Notes under the pieces: generated by a model
What the model was told of the DNA's origin: nothing
Databases searched by the model: none
What the model saw: only the letters and a program-made list of their open reading frames with translations
Part shown: one piece after another, positions 33,760 to 43,498 of the stretch
Layout: each line of letters opens with the position of its first letter
Position numbering within the stretch: the stretch's first letter is position 1
Source: Paenibacillus sabuli
GTDB taxonomy: Bacteria; Bacillota; Bacilli; Paenibacillales; Paenibacillaceae
DNA length: 59,326 bases
Direction: 5' to 3'
NCBI RefSeq assembly: GCF_014705605.1
Contig: NZ_JACXIZ010000023.1
Span: 1 to 59,326 of the forward strand
Position numbers and translations under genes: made by a program

Positions 33760-33786
33760 GAGACCACTCTTCGGCAGAGTGATCTC
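33760..33786 (-). terminator. Terminator of the SLH surface protein gene
   Basis: On the minus strand GAGATCACTCT, loop GCCGA, AGAGTGGTCTC (one wobble pair) and then TTTTT, 28 bp after the stop codon. Confidence 0.85.
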
Positions 33787-33813
33787 CATATGCTGATGTG
33801 GTCTCCATGCTCG

Positions 33814-36800
33814 CTAGATCCGTTCAGACTTTTGCAAAAGCCTTTGTATGATGAGCGCGACCTCGGCCCTTGTGATCGAGGCTTTCGGCGCCAACCGGGA
33901 ATCACTGCGTCCCGATACGATGCCAGCCTCCACATTGGCGGCGATGCTTGCAACAGCCCACTCGGACGCTTCCCTTCCATCCTCGAATGCATGCAAAGCT
34001 TCTCTCGCAGCTTGCTCTGTTTGCACAGGAGCCAGGCCCGTGATGCCCATCGCCTTGCTAATCATGACCATCGCTTCTTCGCGCGTAATGGTTGCATTCG
34101 GACGGAAAGTACCGTCTTGATAACCAGAAATCAGATCATGGCTGTAGGCGGTATAAACCGCATCATGGTACCATTTTTCAGCATGAACATCTGTAAAAGG
34201 TGCACTTCCGCTCTCTACTTTAAGACCTAATCCTCTTACAACAATCGCTGCGAATTCAGCACGGGTAATCTCCCGATCGGGTTCAAACCTGTCCTCGCCA
34301 ACCCCGCTGATGATCATTCGGGAGCCCATATTGTTTACAGCAGCCATTGCCCAGTGGCCGGTTACATCTTCGAATGCTACCGGGCTCCAGACGACGGCGT
34401 ACGTACTATTGGTCAAGCTGTTGATTTGAGCATAGTACGTCCCTTCGACTTCAACAATTTTTGTCGGTACATGGCGAACGTTTCCGTCCGGATCAACCAC
34501 CACACCCGTGGTGACTCGGCTCGCATCCACACCTTCCGGCAGAGCCAGCGTCCGCTCCACATAGGCGTTAAAGGTCGTTACTTCCTCTGTACGATCGCCG
34601 TATTTCGCCTGCACGGAAAAGCTCATCGGCGGTACGACCAGCATTAGGCCGCCAGCGTTCGCAGCATCCTCAACAACTTGCACAGTTTCTTTCTGCGGCT
34701 CTTCGATCATAATGTTGATCTTAATATCTTCCAGTGCCAGATTGCTGCCAAAGCGTTCGGAAATCGAATCAATATTGATTTGCCCGGCCGGAAGGGTGTA
34801 AGAAGCCTTGTCCGTGCGAAGTTCAACAACAGCTTCCTGCGCTTCCATGGCTTTCACCATGCGACCAGTGAGCTCGCCGATCGTTACTTCACTGCCGGTG
34901 TTAACGGGCACGATGATCGTCGCCCCTTTTCCTTCAGCTTCCAGTCTTTCTGCCAGCAGCGTTTCGTCCACTGCGACGGTGGTCACTTCCCGGTCATTGA
35001 CGCGATCGGTCAAGGCTTTGCCTATCTGGACCCTGCTCCCGTTTATCCAGATGTCCACTTCTTCGGATTCAGGCTCATTCGGAGTTGGAGAGACAGGCCC
35101 CTCGCCGCCATACACCGGTGTAAGTTTCGCCCGGTTCACGGTCAAGCTATACGCTTGTTCCGTGCCATCCGCGGCCTTCACCGTGAGTACAAAGGCATTC
35201 TTGCCCACCGCTACCTCAAGCTCCGCTGTGGCGCCACCTTGATCGTCCAAGGCTAGCAGCTCTCCATCCAGCTCGACAACGGAACCCGGATGAGAAACCG
35301 TCAGCGACAAGTTGATCTGGTCAATGGCGCTGGAGACTCTGACCGTGTACGCAAGCTTTTGAGAGTCAAACGCGGGTGCAAGCGCACCTGGGTCAACGTC
35401 CAGCGCTTGCAAGGAAGCGTCGTTGGACAGCACTTGAACTGTTCGACTCACTTCCTCTGCCGCATTGCCGGATGCATCCGACACCCGATAGACCAGGGTG
35501 TACTCGCCCGGCGCTGCGGTATCGACCGTCCCGTCAACCGTGATGTCGCCGCTGAGGTCGCCGTCAAACGTATCGCTCGCTACGGCACCTGCATCAACAT
35601 AACTGCTGCCCTGCGAAATTGTGACCAGTTGGTCGCCATTCAACGTCAATGTCGGCGCTGTAGTGTCCACCACATGCACAGTGCGGGTAACTTCGGCGGC
35701 CGGATTGCCCGTGCTGTCGCTCACGTTATAGCGCAGTACATAGGTTCCGAGCTCATCCGTATAGACCGCGCCGGTGACGGTAATCGCAGCCGTCAGGTCC
35801 TGATCGCGTTGGTCCGCAGCAATCGCACCTGCATCGGTATAAGGTGTAGCGGCTTCATGATTCAGTTCCTCTTGTCCGATCAGCGTGATGACGGGTTCGC
35901 TCTTGTAGATGGTATCCACCACATAGCTTGTCGTCGTTGACATGTTGCCTGCTGCATCGATCGCGCGGGCATACACACTCAAGTTGGTCGCCACCTCGAA
36001 AGGCGCGCTGTACAGCTGCCAGCTTCCGTCGCCCAGCTTGTAGGAAGCGGTGGCCGCATCTTCTGGATAGCTGATGGTGACCGTCACATTCTGATTGGTC
36101 GGCTGCGCCGGGTCAATGCTGATCTCTGGCGCCGCCGGCGCCGTCTTATCCAACGTCACGCTGCTGCCATCGGTCGTGGTCGTCACTTGTACACCGACAG
36201 TGCCCACCGTATCTTCGAAATCTGCGGTAAATGCCACAGCGCCTTCTTCGTCACTCTCCTGCAACGTGTAAGTTGCCGACCACGTGGTCGCGTCGCTGTC
36301 GCCTTTGTCGCTCACCGTAGCCACGTTGCCCGCAATGGTCACTGCAGGTTCAATCACAGCCTTGCTGGTCGTGATGTCCAACGTGATCGTGTCGCCGACC
36401 TTGGCACGCGAAGCATCTGCATTGCTCGAGCGTATGCTCACCACGCTGGCCTCCGGTTTACGCACCGGCGTTACAGGAGACGACGCGGCTGATGCCAGAC
36501 TGTCGCCCGCCGCATTCGTTGCGATGACCTCAAAGGTATAGGCTGTCCCGTTCGTTAAGCCTGTTACCGTAATCGGCGATGCTTCGCCAGTGGCTTGCAA
36601 ACCCGTTTGTTCGACACCATCCACGTATGCACGGACAGTATAGCCTGTAATTGCGGAGTCCCCAGAATATGCGGGTGCGGTGAAATTGACAATCGCTTGC
36701 GCATCTCCAGCTTCCGCACTTGCACTTGTGGGTGATGCCGGCCATGTTGTCTTCGCATACAGCTCGCCACCTACGGGCGCGGACAACTGATCTGTCCATT

Positions 36801-37800
36801 CCTCCGTCACCGCTGCATCTGAGTACCACCCGTCAAAACCGGTATAATTCTGCTTGAAGACATCGTTCTTCAATGTCGGCATCCCTTCAAAGGTGACGCG
36901 TTCTAATCGATTTTGTAAAAAGGCCGACATCCCAACACTTTGTACGCTATGTGGAATGGTCACGTGCGTCAGTTGGTTGCCAAAAAATGCGGAATCGCCT
37001 ATCTCTTCTACCCCTTCCTCCATTGTCAAACGCTCCAGCCCTTCCATGTCTTTGTACACTGTAAAGGCGTAGTTCCCGATGGAAGTGACCGTGCCCGGGA
37101 TGGTCAAGCTTGTGAGCTTATTCCCTGAGAATGCATAATCGCCTATGGACGTCACACCTTCTCCGAGCGTCACACTGGTCACGTTCCCATTGAAATTAAA
37201 AGCATTGGCTTCAATTTGGGTGCCTAGTTCATCATTGCCCTCAATATTCACACTTGTGAGTGTCATATTCTGCGCAAAAGCCTGAGTGCCCACCTTGATC
37301 ACACTTTCCGGGATCGTGATGCTTGTCAAGCTATTCATCATAAAGGCATGCCCCTCGATCGTTTGTACGCCCTCCTCTAACGTCACACTGGTGAGCAAAT
37401 TACCCTGAAAGGCATAAGACGAGATTACCTTGACATTTCCCGGAATCGTCACGCTCGTCAATTGGTTGCCAGCGAAGGCCATACTTCCGATGGCCACGAC
37501 TTCCTTCGGAATCGTGACGCTAGTCAAATTACCCATAAAAAAAGCTTGTGCTCCAATTTCGGATACCGTCTTGTCATCAATGGTGCCCGGAATTTCGAGC
37601 TCGGTTTCGGTTCCGTTATATCCCGTAATCTTCAAGGTTCCGTCCTCTTTCTCGGACGTTTCGAATAGTGGACCTGGTCCTGCCTGAGCAACTGGCATCC
37701 ACGGCGTCGATGCCCCTCCTGTCGAAATTAAAGCAACAATAATGAGCATGCTTAATCCGATGGAAGACAGTTTCCCCCATTTTCTAAACATTTTGAACAT
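33814..37800 (-). CDS. S-layer-homology surface protein with BspA-type leucine-rich repeats
   Basis: 1328 residues, ATG at 37800 with AGGAG upstream. A signal peptide (FRKWGKLSSIGLSMLIIV ... VAQA-GP) starts it. Residues ~55-345 are BspA/TpLRR repeats of about 23 residues (LTSVTIPxxVxxIGxxAFxxN). Next come an fn3 domain (~360-450), Ig-like units including two HYR/DUF5011-type domains (PVITLIGQEELNHEA, PTLTLNGDQLVTI), and a cadherin-like beta-sandwich (~810-900). Three SLH domains close the protein (FEDVTGHWA, FTDVHAEKWYHDA, EASEWAVASIAANVEAGI) with the ITRAE motif typical of cell-wall-polymer binding. It should be exported and held non-covalently on pyruvylated wall polymer. Likely an adhesin. 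Confidence 0.92.
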   Translation of the reverse strand: MFKMFRKWGKLSSIGLSMLIIVALISTGGASTPWMPVAQAGPGPLFETSEKEDGTLKITGYNGTETELEIPGTIDDKTVSEIGAQAFFMGNLTSVTIPKEVVAIGSMAFAGNQLTSVTIPGNVKVISSYAFQGNLLTSVTLEEGVQTIEGHAFMMNSLTSITIPESVIKVGTQAFAQNMTLTSVNIEGNDELGTQIEANAFNFNGNVTSVTLGEGVTSIGDYAFSGNKLTSLTIPGTVTSIGNYAFTVYKDMEGLERLTMEEGVEEIGDSAFFGNQLTHVTIPHSVQSVGMSAFLQNRLERVTFEGMPTLKNDVFKQNYTGFDGWYSDAAVTEEWTDQLSAPVGGELYAKTTWPASPTSASAEAGDAQAIVNFTAPAYSGDSAITGYTVRAYVDGVEQTGLQATGEASPITVTGLTNGTAYTFEVIATNAAGDSLASAASSPVTPVRKPEASVVSIRSSNADASRAKVGDTITLDITTSKAVIEPAVTIAGNVATVSDKGDSDATTWSATYTLQESDEEGAVAFTADFEDTVGTVGVQVTTTTDGSSVTLDKTAPAAPEISIDPAQPTNQNVTVTISYPEDAATASYKLGDGSWQLYSAPFEVATNLSVYARAIDAAGNMSTTTSYVVDTIYKSEPVITLIGQEELNHEAATPYTDAGAIAADQRDQDLTAAITVTGAVYTDELGTYVLRYNVSDSTGNPAAEVTRTVHVVDTTAPTLTLNGDQLVTISQGSSYVDAGAVASDTFDGDLSGDITVDGTVDTAAPGEYTLVYRVSDASGNAAEEVSRTVQVLSNDASLQALDVDPGALAPAFDSQKLAYTVRVSSAIDQINLSLTVSHPGSVVELDGELLALDDQGGATAELEVAVGKNAFVLTVKAADGTEQAYSLTVNRAKLTPVYGGEGPVSPTPNEPESEEVDIWINGSRVQIGKALTDRVNDREVTTVAVDETLLAERLEAEGKGATIIVPVNTGSEVTIGELTGRMVKAMEAQEAVVELRTDKASYTLPAGQINIDSISERFGSNLALEDIKINIMIEEPQKETVQVVEDAANAGGLMLVVPPMSFSVQAKYGDRTEEVTTFNAYVERTLALPEGVDASRVTTGVVVDPDGNVRHVPTKIVEVEGTYYAQINSLTNSTYAVVWSPVAFEDVTGHWAMAAVNNMGSRMIISGVGEDRFEPDREITRAEFAAIVVRGLGLKVESGSAPFTDVHAEKWYHDAVYTAYSHDLISGYQDGTFRPNATITREEAMVMISKAMGITGLAPVQTEQAAREALHAFEDGREASEWAVASIAANVEAGIVSGRSDSRLAPKASITRAEVALIIQRLLQKSERI

Positions 37801-37903
37801 GAATTCACGCTCCTGTTGTTTTTTGTCCTCTTCTTTTTTCCTGTAATGAGTATCCTATCAAACGAGCCTTACATTTTTCTTACTTTGTCCCCAAACCAAA
37901 AAC

Positions 37904-37936
37904 AGCCGGCTTCATGCATATTCATGCATAAACCGA
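37904..37936 (-). terminator. Terminator of the SARP-type regulator gene
   Basis: Near-palindromic arms (CGGTTTATGCAT / ATGCATGAAGCCGG on the minus strand) followed by CTGTTTTTGG, just after the regulator's stop at 37957. Confidence 0.7.
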
Positions 37937-37956
37937 CTATTTAAATTCAGGAAATC

Positions 37957-38952
37957 TTATTTCAGCTTTAGCGCGCTATAATCGTCTTCGTGCAGCAAAG
38001 GCTTCACAGCCTGAGCAAGCTTTCTCAGCTTGTTCGCCGCCTGATGCGCTACATAATAGCCGGCAGCGGCATTGACCAGTTCAACATAGTGCAGATAATA
38101 CCTCTCCCTGACTGAGAGACACCACAAATAATCTTTTCCTTTCAGCAATTCGCCCTGATATAATGCGATCGCATGCTCCAGCGTTTCGATCGTACGCTCC
38201 TGCGCGGTCAACCCCTTCTTCACCAGACGATCGAACTCCAGCACATCACAGTACACATTGGGGAGTTCGATGTGATACATGCTGTTTTTTCGCTTAATCT
38301 CCAGTTGGATGCCGGCATTTCGCAACGTTTGCTTCAATCTGAAGATCATCGTGTATAAATTTTGCTGCGATTTTTCAATGGACGATTCTTCCCACAGCAC
38401 ATCAATAATGCTCCATTTGCTTATTCCGGTCTCACGATGAAGCAGCAGCAGCGCCAGCAGCTCTTCAATTTTGGGCGTCAAAAAATTTAGCGTGCTCCCA
38501 TCGATCCGCAAGTGCAGATTACCGAACAAATATATCTCTCCACCTGCTTTGCTGGCATTGTCTGTCTCTTTCTTTCTCTCGACCCCTTTCTTTTGACACA
38601 CTCTTTCCAGAATTTCATTCACAGACTGCAAATCCACCGGCTTCAGAATATAATGAATTGCATTCAATTCGAAGGCTCGAATCGCATATTGTTCATATGC
38701 GGTTACAAACACAATGGACAGATCGTTCCCTGGATGGTGCTCGATCAGCTTCGTCGCCAATTCAATCCCGTTCATCTCCGGCATATCCACATCCAGAAAG
38801 ACCACATCCGCACGCAAGCCAGGAATCTCCTCCAGCGCCTGCTCCGGGTCGGTGAAAGCCGCCAGCACCTGCATCTCTGCGCTTTCACGAATAATCTTCT
38901 GCAGTAAATTCAACACGAGAATTTCATCATCCACTAACACGGCCTTAATCAA
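37957..38952 (-). CDS. Response regulator with SARP/BTAD transcriptional activator domain
   Basis: 331 residues. Receiver domain ~1-125 (VDDEILVLNLL, phosphoacceptor in VVFLDVDMPEMNG, IVFVTAYEQYA, YILKPVD). This is followed by a winged-helix output (LFGNLHLRIDG, FLTPKIEELLALLLLHR, NLYTMIFRLKQTLR) and a helical bacterial transcriptional activator domain (DVLEFDRLVKKGL to the end). Start is a TTG at 38952, justified by AGGGAGGTG a few bases upstream, overlapping the stop of the preceding kinase remnant. Its cognate kinase is broken, so its phosphorylation input may be lost. Confidence 0.88.
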   Translation of the reverse strand: MIKAVLVDDEILVLNLLQKIIRESAEMQVLAAFTDPEQALEEIPGLRADVVFLDVDMPEMNGIELATKLIEHHPGNDLSIVFVTAYEQYAIRAFELNAIHYILKPVDLQSVNEILERVCQKKGVERKKETDNASKAGGEIYLFGNLHLRIDGSTLNFLTPKIEELLALLLLHRETGISKWSIIDVLWEESSIEKSQQNLYTMIFRLKQTLRNAGIQLEIKRKNSMYHIELPNVYCDVLEFDRLVKKGLTAQERTIETLEHAIALYQGELLKGKDYLWCLSVRERYYLHYVELVNAAAGYYVAHQAANKLRKLAQAVKPLLHEDDYSALKLK

Positions 38953-38955
38953 GGT

Positions 38956-39382
38956 TTACACCTCCCTGTCAGCGCTCACGGGCACCGTAAAGTACACGCT
39001 TGTCCCGCGCTCAGTTGTATCGAAATGCAGCTTCACATGACAGAAATTTTTTAATCGCGTATAAATATTGGTGAGACTGACGCCATTTCCATTGCCATTT
39101 CCACTGTCCCGCTCCGGTTCCAACACGAGCCGGAATGTGGCATAGCCCTTCGGAGCATAGGTATGCCCTGCCTGATCGCGCATCCAGTGCCAAATGAAGG
39201 ACGCCTTGGTCCACTGGATCGGACGATTTATCCATTGTGTTTATGTAATAATAGACCAGCACAACCAGCGTCAATAGAATTCCCACTAGGAAAAAAGATT
39301 TTTGTTTGATTTCGATCGCCCGTCCCTTATCTACATTCTGCACACCTTTCTCTATCGTAGGTGACAATAAGTAGCAAGGCAA
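38956..39382 (-). pseudogene. LytS-type sensor kinase reduced to its ends
   Basis: Two pieces remain in different frames. The 5' part encodes a transmembrane helix (KSFFLVGILLTLVVLVYYYI). The 3' part (38956-39183) encodes the end of a HATPase domain (TFRLVLEPE, GNGVSLTNIYTRLKNFC, GTSVYFTVPV). The sensor, His-box and most of the ATP-binding domain are gone. It directly precedes the SARP-type regulator gene, so it was that regulator's partner. Confidence 0.75.
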
Positions 39383-39579
39383 TACCTGAGATTGAGATAA
39401 CTTCGCACATCCACAAGCTCCGCCTAATAATGAGAATCTCCAATGTAAGGATGGCGCTGATTGCTTTCATTCGCATAAGAATCCTCTTAGTCGCCTATCC
39501 TTGCTGCAAATTATAGCAAATTCCCCTTACATTTTTCTTACATTGCTGGTGGCTGAAGAACTCGCCGAATCTCACTAAC

Positions 39580-40470
39580 CTAACTTAACAACTGAAGCTC
39601 CTTTGCCTTGTTGATTGCCTGGATTCGTCTGTTAAGCTTGCCATAGATGTTGTTCGCATGCGTCTTGACTGTTCCTTCCGTGATCGACAGACGCGAGGCA
39701 ATCTGCTTGTTGGACAATCCTTCGGCGATGAAACGAACAATCTCAAGCTCACGACTCGTCAAGGCTTCAACAATGTCCGTTGCGGCATTGGACGCATCCT
39801 GCGCATTCTGCGTATTCTGGCATTCGCTATAGGCGATTCCGTCCCGCTGAACCGAATCCCGAATGGACAGGCATAGAATGGAACGCGGTCGCCGTTGCTG
39901 TATATAAGAATCGTTTGAAAAGATGCTCTGCTGCGCCTCTCCCAAAATGACAGGCTCTTTCGTGCGATAAACAAATTGAAAGACCGCTTGAGAAAAAGAA
40001 CTATTCTGATCTGGAGATTTCGCCCGCTTAGGTTTTTGGCTCAATTCATGACTCAGTTCATGATTCATTTCGAGTGCTGCTGTGATGATGAACCGGCCAT
40101 TGCTTTCGAGCAAAATAGCCCCTCTCTCAGCACCGGTCGTATAAAGACCCAGCTGCAGGAATCGCTCTGACAAGGGTTGATCGGACCGATGGGCCGTTTG
40201 CTGCAGCAGCTCGCTATCCCGGTTCTTCCGCATTGAGCCAGTAAATGCCTGGAGGGCTGTCCTCCAACTGTGTTGTCGGGTCGGCTTCCTGCTAACTCCG
40301 CCCTTCCGCAATGGCAAACGCTGCGAATGCCGGAGCGCTCTGCTGCAAGCACTTCGCTTTTCCCGTTGCACCCCACTTGACATACGCCTCGCAGGCCTCC
40401 CGAAGATAGCGTTCATACAGATGCGAGTCCTCCAGCCTGGCATTTACGAACGCAGCCGACTCATGTCAAT
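39580..40470 (-). pseudogene. C-terminal remnant of a large GAF-LuxR signalling protein
   Basis: The readable part (39580 to about 40270) contains a GAF-like stretch (GLYTTGAERGAILLESNGRFII) and a complete LuxR helix-turn-helix (LTSRELEIVRFIAEGLSNKQIASRL, EGTVKTHANNIYGKL). Upstream, another frame encodes the preceding piece (NARLEDSHLYERYLREACEAYVKWGA), typical of the helical segment before the GAF domain in large AAA/kinase-GAF-LuxR proteins. A frameshift and an IS21 insertion at about 40470 break the gene. Confidence 0.7.
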
Positions 40471-40479
40471 ACCAAATGA

Positions 40480-40520
40480 AAATTCCTCAAAATAATCAGT
40501 TGAAAATTCCCCATCAGGAT
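40480..40520. mobile_element. IS21-type terminal repeats
   Basis: Two copies of TGAAAATTCC, at about 40486 and 40504, mark one end of the IS21-family remnant, next to the broken LuxR gene. IS21 elements carry such multiple end repeats. Confidence 0.5.
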
Positions 40521-40571
40521 CAAGATGCCTCCCTGGGGGCCGACTTCCATGAAAATTTCAGCTATTCCATT

Positions 40572-41010
40572 TCATGTGCCTGGGGATCCGGCTTGAAGAA
40601 TCTCGCCTTTTTTCTTTTCTTTTACGCGGTAACTCTCACCCTTAATTTTGACGGTTGTGGAGTGATGCAGGAGGCGATCTAGGATAGCTGTAGCCAGGAC
40701 GGAATCGCCGAATATATCCCCCCACGAACCGTAGGATTTGTTGGAGGTCAGAATAATAGAGCCGCTCTCATAACGCTCGGAGACAATTTGGAAGAAAAAA
40801 TGTGCAGCCGGCTCTTCCATCTTGCGGTAGCCGATCTCGTCAATGATTAGCAAGCTAGGCTTACTGAGCGCCTTCATTTTCTGCTTTATGGTCTGGTTCA
40901 CGTAGGCTTGCTGAAGCATCTGTACCAGATCATGTGCAGTGATGAAATAGACGGTATACCGGTGCTTAATGGCCTCAATAGCAAGCGCGACCGCCAGATG
41001 CGCGCCTGCA
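40572..41010 (-). pseudogene. istB: IS21 helper ATPase IstB, fragment
   Basis: Reads AGAHLAVALAIEAIKH, then TAHDLVQMLQQAY, Walker B LLIIDEIGY, RYESGSIILTSNKSY, and the C-terminal LLHHSTTVKIKGESYR. This is IstB from just after Walker A to the end; the N-terminus is missing. At about 41010 it abuts an oppositely oriented second IstB fragment. Confidence 0.85.
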
Positions 41011-41011
41011 A

Positions 41012-41380
41012 GCTCGGCATGACGGTGAATTTCTATACCGTCGCCGAACTCGTGACGCGTCTTGCCGAGGCGAAGCGGGTGGAACCTTGGAGCGTCTGAT
41101 GAGCGAGATCCAGCGCTGTCAGTTGCTTGTCCTGGATGAGTGGGGCTACATCCCCGTCGACAAGGTAAGGTCGCAGCTCTTGTTCCGTGTCATTGCCGAC
41201 AGCTACGAAAGCCGCAGCCTCGTGATTACGACGAACCTGGAGTTCTCCAAATGGGGCGCCATATTCACCGACGACCAGATGGCCGCCGCGATGATTGATC
41301 GGCTGGTGCACCACGGCCATCTGCTCGTTTTTGAAGGCGAAATTTACAGAATAAAGCATGCGCTTATGAAGGAACGCTGA
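41012..41380 (+). pseudogene. istB: Second, different IstB fragment in opposite orientation
   Basis: FYTVAELVTRLAEAKR, then (after a frame change near 41080) LMSEIQRCQLLVLDEWGY, YESRSLVITTNLEFSKW, LVHHGHLLVFEGEIYR. A distinct IS21 subfamily from the neighbour. It is joined head-to-head to the first fragment, showing recombination between two IS21 copies. Confidence 0.8.
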
Positions 41381-41439
41381 GAAAATTACCCCTGACGATG
41401 ATGGGTAAAAATGCACGATTTTTCTGGGTACTTTTGCTT

Positions 41440-42112
41440 GACGAAATACACGGATCATGCAAGAGCAGGGCCTGGTCTCCACGTATACCATCGCCCAGTT
41501 TAAGCCCCACAAAACGGCATGTAATGAGGCGAAAACGGCGAATGAATTAGATCGTGAGTTTGATCAGGCGGAAGCTAAGCGCTTCGGGGTCAGCGATCTA
41601 ACGTATGTAAAGGCAGGGAACCGGTGGCACTACGTTTGCGTCCTCATTGACCTGTTTAATCGAGAAATCATTGGCCATAGTGCAGGTCCAAATAAGGACG
41701 CTGCTCTGGTTTCGCGCGCCTTTTCTACGGTAGAAGGCGATCTGAGCCGGATCCAATGGTTCCAAACGGACCGTGGGGTAAGTTTAAAAAGCAAACGATG
41801 GACGAGCTCCTCGATACCTTCGAAATCGGTCGATCGTTAAGCGCGAAGGGTTGTCCTTATGACAATGTTGTGGCTGAAGGAAACTACAAGGTAATGAAAA
41901 CAGAGTTCATCCATAAGATGAAGTTCCAAAATCTTCATCATCTGCAGTTGGAACTATACGACTACGTCAACTGGTTTAACAAGCATCGAGTTCATGGATC
42001 ATTAGGATACATGACGCCTGTTCAGTACCGCCAAGCAGCCCTTAAAAAGCTGTTTGATTTAATGTTGACAATCCATACCGAAGCTTTATATTTTGAGCAT
42101 TTTCCAAATTAG
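41440..42112 (+). pseudogene. IS3-family (IS150-like) transposase OrfB, truncated and frameshifted
   Basis: RIMQEQGLVSTYT, then SDLTYVKAGNRWHYVCVLIDL (first catalytic Asp), FQTDRG (second Asp), a frameshift near 41775, and then CPYDNVVAEGNYKVMKTEF (catalytic Glu region) and YDYVNWFNKHRVHGSLGYMTP. The helix-turn-helix N-terminus is missing. Its stop overlaps the end of the SEC-C gene by 4 bp. Confidence 0.85.
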
Positions 42113-43239
42113 GGAGCAAGATTGAACAAATCGAATTTATAATAATTTCCCTCGGCTAGAAGACTTGCTCTTTCCAAAACATTCATTGAAGAGTTGTAAC
42201 TTCTCTCGAATGACTTCCTTTCATTTTCACTAAGTGATTCTATATAACTTGGCGTAAAGAATACATTTTCAGTATTCTCAATAACAAGATAATTTAAATA
42301 TTTTGTAAGTTTCCGGTCGTCCAGGGCATCCAAAGAATTGAAATAATTTTGATATGTCTCCGAATCAATATTCAAATACGAAATTAATATGTTTGTAGTT
42401 CCCTTTAGTGTAGGATATATATTTAGAAATATTGAAGGCATTCTGTCACTTTTTGTACTGAAGGTGTCATTTATGAGTTTTCCATCAATATCGTATCGGA
42501 CAGTAAACGACGAACATGCTGCAAACTTTACTCCAAATTGAAGTTCCCGGTAAATAGTTCTCAATCCTGTATACTCACCGTTTTGAAAACCTTGTTTAAA
42601 TATTTCATATTCAATTTGATGATCATTTACATCTGACACTGCTACACGATACATATATACAGATTGCGGGTCGAGCATAATTCTAGGCCTTTGTGTAAAC
42701 ATCCGTTTAACATTTTCTAATTGTCTTAGTTTTTTGTGCATTTCAACTGCAAGTGCTCTGAAAGCAAATAAAAAGTTTTGCTGAGTATCACCAGTATAAT
42801 CGAAAAGTTCAATTTGTTTAAATAATTCTGTATCATGAAAATCACAAAAACCAAAAAAGGTGCTTGCATCGTTTTTTCCAATTTTCTTAATAACTGAAGT
42901 AGGCCCAGAATCAACTATCTCTGGTTTGAAATAATATAAATGCCCACTCTCACAAATGACATTTAATATTCTATTGTTTTGTAATGAATGGGCGTTTTTT
43001 ATCGGGCCACTACATAGGTTATTGTCAAATCCAAAGCATGTTCTGAAGTCAGTACCCGCATAAAATTCACGGATCAAGTGATTTACCCTGCCCAGGCTAA
43101 ACCCTTTAGCCATTGGAGCTGAAGTATCTTTTTTTGCTTTTTGATAGCAACAGAACTTAAACTTCTTCTCCGAATGGCATGGACAAGGTTCATACGGATC
43201 AATAGTTAGATTTCGATTCGTTCCTGTATAGATTATAAT
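42109..43239 (-). CDS. SEC-C zinc-motif protein of unknown function, probable non-ATG start
   Basis: The frame opens long before the first ATG (43113). Upstream, in the same frame, it encodes a SEC-C metal-binding motif (PCPCHSEKKFKFCC) which an ATG-only annotation would lose. There is no ATG, GTG or TTG before it. A strong GGAGGGG (43250-43244) sits five bases before an ATT at 43239, so ATT (or the following ATA/ATC) is the likely start. The remaining ~330 residues (FRTCFGFDNNLCSGP, FFGFCDFHDTELF) belong to no family I can name. The gene is AT-rich and lies beside an OLD-like nuclease, so a defence link is plausible. Confidence 0.65.
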   Translation of the reverse strand: MIIYTGTNRNLTIDPYEPCPCHSEKKFKFCCYQKAKKDTSAPMAKGFSLGRVNHLIREFYAGTDFRTCFGFDNNLCSGPIKNAHSLQNNRILNVICESGHLYYFKPEIVDSGPTSVIKKIGKNDASTFFGFCDFHDTELFKQIELFDYTGDTQQNFLFAFRALAVEMHKKLRQLENVKRMFTQRPRIMLDPQSVYMYRVAVSDVNDHQIEYEIFKQGFQNGEYTGLRTIYRELQFGVKFAACSSFTVRYDIDGKLINDTFSTKSDRMPSIFLNIYPTLKGTTNILISYLNIDSETYQNYFNSLDALDDRKLTKYLNYLVIENTENVFFTPSYIESLSENERKSFERSYNSSMNVLERASLLAEGNYYKFDLFNLAP

Positions 43240-43498
43240 TTATCCCCTCCAAAGACAAAGTAATTATTTAAATTATATTTACTCATTACAAAAAATGTAT
43301 AGAAATATCCCTATCATTCATTGCATTGTTACTGGATTAATATAGGAGTACTTTCACGCGAATATTTTTCAAAATCAGTACCATTCTCTTTAATGCGCAT
43401 CATTGGATTTTGGAATATTCTCGATTCTGATTGATTTTGTATAAATTTAACAATCTAATTTCTTAAAATGCAACAAAAATAAGGAGTACGAGTTTAAT

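Noticed and set aside
33666-33992. Minus-strand 108-residue frame overlapping the SLH gene end
   Set aside because: Mostly an out-of-frame shadow of the SLH protein; its last codons lie in the 37-bp repeat.
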